From a virus, in the IMG/VR virus record IMGVR_UViG_3300037508_000873, positions 1-33,753 of that record: a stretch of DNA of 33,753 nucleotides, one strand, 5' to 3'. Under the pieces are notes generated by a model, which was not told the origin of the DNA, ran no database searches, and worked only from the letters and a program-made list of their open reading frames with translations. The position numbers were made by a program, and so were the translations under genes. The number at the start of each line of letters is the position of its first letter. Position 1 is the stretch's first letter. Shown in pieces: positions 33,055 to 33,753 of this stretch.

Positions 33055-33753
33055 ATGGCTATTTGGAATAAAAAGACTCAAGATTTTTTAGATCAAGAAA
33101 GAAGTCTCTTTGAGGTTTATAATATCGCAGACCACTGGGGTAACCAGACAGACTGGAGACCTCAGTTTACCAACAACAACAGATTCAAAATATCTCCATA
33201 CCAAACAGTATTCTTTAACACCTTCCAGTATGGTAAAGAGACTGATGTATGGGATGAAAGAGTAGTTGGAGTTGGAACTGCAACATTTAATGCAAATGCC
33301 AGTAATATTGTAATGCAAGTTGGATCTACTACAGGAAGCAAAGTTATTCGTCAAACCAAGAATGTGATGAGATACATTCCTGGTAGAGGTGCAACTCTTG
33401 CATTTGCAATTCGTCTAGAACAACCACAAGTAGGTATTCGCAGAAGATTTGGATTGTTTGATGAAAATAATGGTGTTTATTTTGAGGATGATGGGGGAAC
33501 ATATTCTTATGTGCTCCGTAGTAGTGTAACTGGAATTGTTACAGAAACCAGAGTATACAGAGATGAATGGAATGGTGAGAAGTTTGATGGTAATGGGTGG
33601 ACTGGAGTAACTGCAGATCCAACAAAACAACAAATGATTTCTATCAATTACGAATGGTATGGTGCAGGTATAATTCAATTTGCTTGGTTAATGAAGAATG
33701 AGACTGTTGCATCCCATACTTTTGAGAACTCAAATACCAATCCAGCAGTTTGG
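33055..33753 (+). CDS. Virion structural-type protein, N-terminal part (cut by window end)
   Basis: An ATG at 33055, three bases after the upstream stop, opens a frame that stays open for 233 codons to the last base, so the gene continues beyond the window. The start MAIWNKKTQDFLDQERSLFE is followed by NIADHWGNQTDWRPQFTNNN and RFKISPYQTVFFNTFQYGKE. The rest is a beta-rich, aromatic, Gly/Asn-containing region with short strands such as VMRYIPGRGATLAFAIRLEQ and VGIRRRFGLFDENNGVYFED. This looks like a beta-jelly or tailspike-like structural domain of the kind found in cyanophage virion proteins. I do not recognise a named gene; it is not gp17 because there is no Walker or nuclease motif. Confidence 0.75.
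   Translation, partial: MAIWNKKTQDFLDQERSLFEVYNIADHWGNQTDWRPQFTNNNRFKISPYQTVFFNTFQYGKETDVWDERVVGVGTATFNANASNIVMQVGSTTGSKVIRQTKNVMRYIPGRGATLAFAIRLEQPQVGIRRRFGLFDENNGVYFEDDGGTYSYVLRSSVTGIVTETRVYRDEWNGEKFDGNGWTGVTADPTKQQMISINYEWYGAGIIQFAWLMKNETVASHTFENSNTNPAVW

Overview
The window is a stretch of the late structural module of a T4-like myovirus, most likely a marine cyanophage infecting Prochlorococcus or Synechococcus. The call rests on gene order and protein identity: baseplate wedge genes gp25-gp6-gp7-gp8, then a giant DUF4815-type structural protein, small fibre-like genes, the neck and tail-completion genes gp13-gp14-gp15, and the small terminase gp16. The conserved small proteins between these T4 genes (a 46-residue basic protein, two short coiled-coil proteins, a DUF5661/DUF6321 protein) are the kind seen in marine cyanomyoviruses. 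No host gene, tRNA, integrase, IS element or CRISPR array was seen.

Layout. (1) 1-2010: a partial gene end (43 residues), then the only minus-strand gene (269-856) with its own terminator, then a divergent plus-strand cluster starting with a glycosyltransferase (967-1713) and two small overlapping genes. This part is visibly richer in G+C than the rest. (2) 2006-2726: two unidentified small proteins. (3) 2759-16830: gp25, gp6 and a 3922-residue gp7-type protein behind a perfect late-promoter box. (4) 16861-26180: gp8, the 2486-residue DUF4815 protein and a small coiled-coil protein behind a second late box. (5) 26210-31569: three fibre/decoration-like proteins, a 60-residue coiled-coil protein, gp13, gp14, gp15 and gp16 behind a third late box, almost all linked by 1-8 base gaps or stop/start overlaps. 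(6) 31575-33753: a three-domain DUF protein, a 106-residue protein sharing one of its domains, and a partial virion-type protein cut by the window end. Large terminase gp17 does not follow gp16 directly and is not in the window.

How the genes work together. gp25, gp6, gp7 and gp8 are the wedge parts of the baseplate. The DUF4815 protein and the small fibre-like genes probably decorate the baseplate or make fibres. gp13, gp14 and gp15 form the head-tail neck and terminate the tail, and gp16 starts DNA packaging. The most striking feature is the mosaic make-up of the large proteins. At least four short repeat families recur inside gp7 and in part in gp8, the DUF4815 protein and gp14, so the same modules have spread through baseplate and neck proteins. 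gp7 also carries a YHYH-like domain and a beta-propeller-like block. gp15 carries a dockerin/EF-hand type calcium loop.
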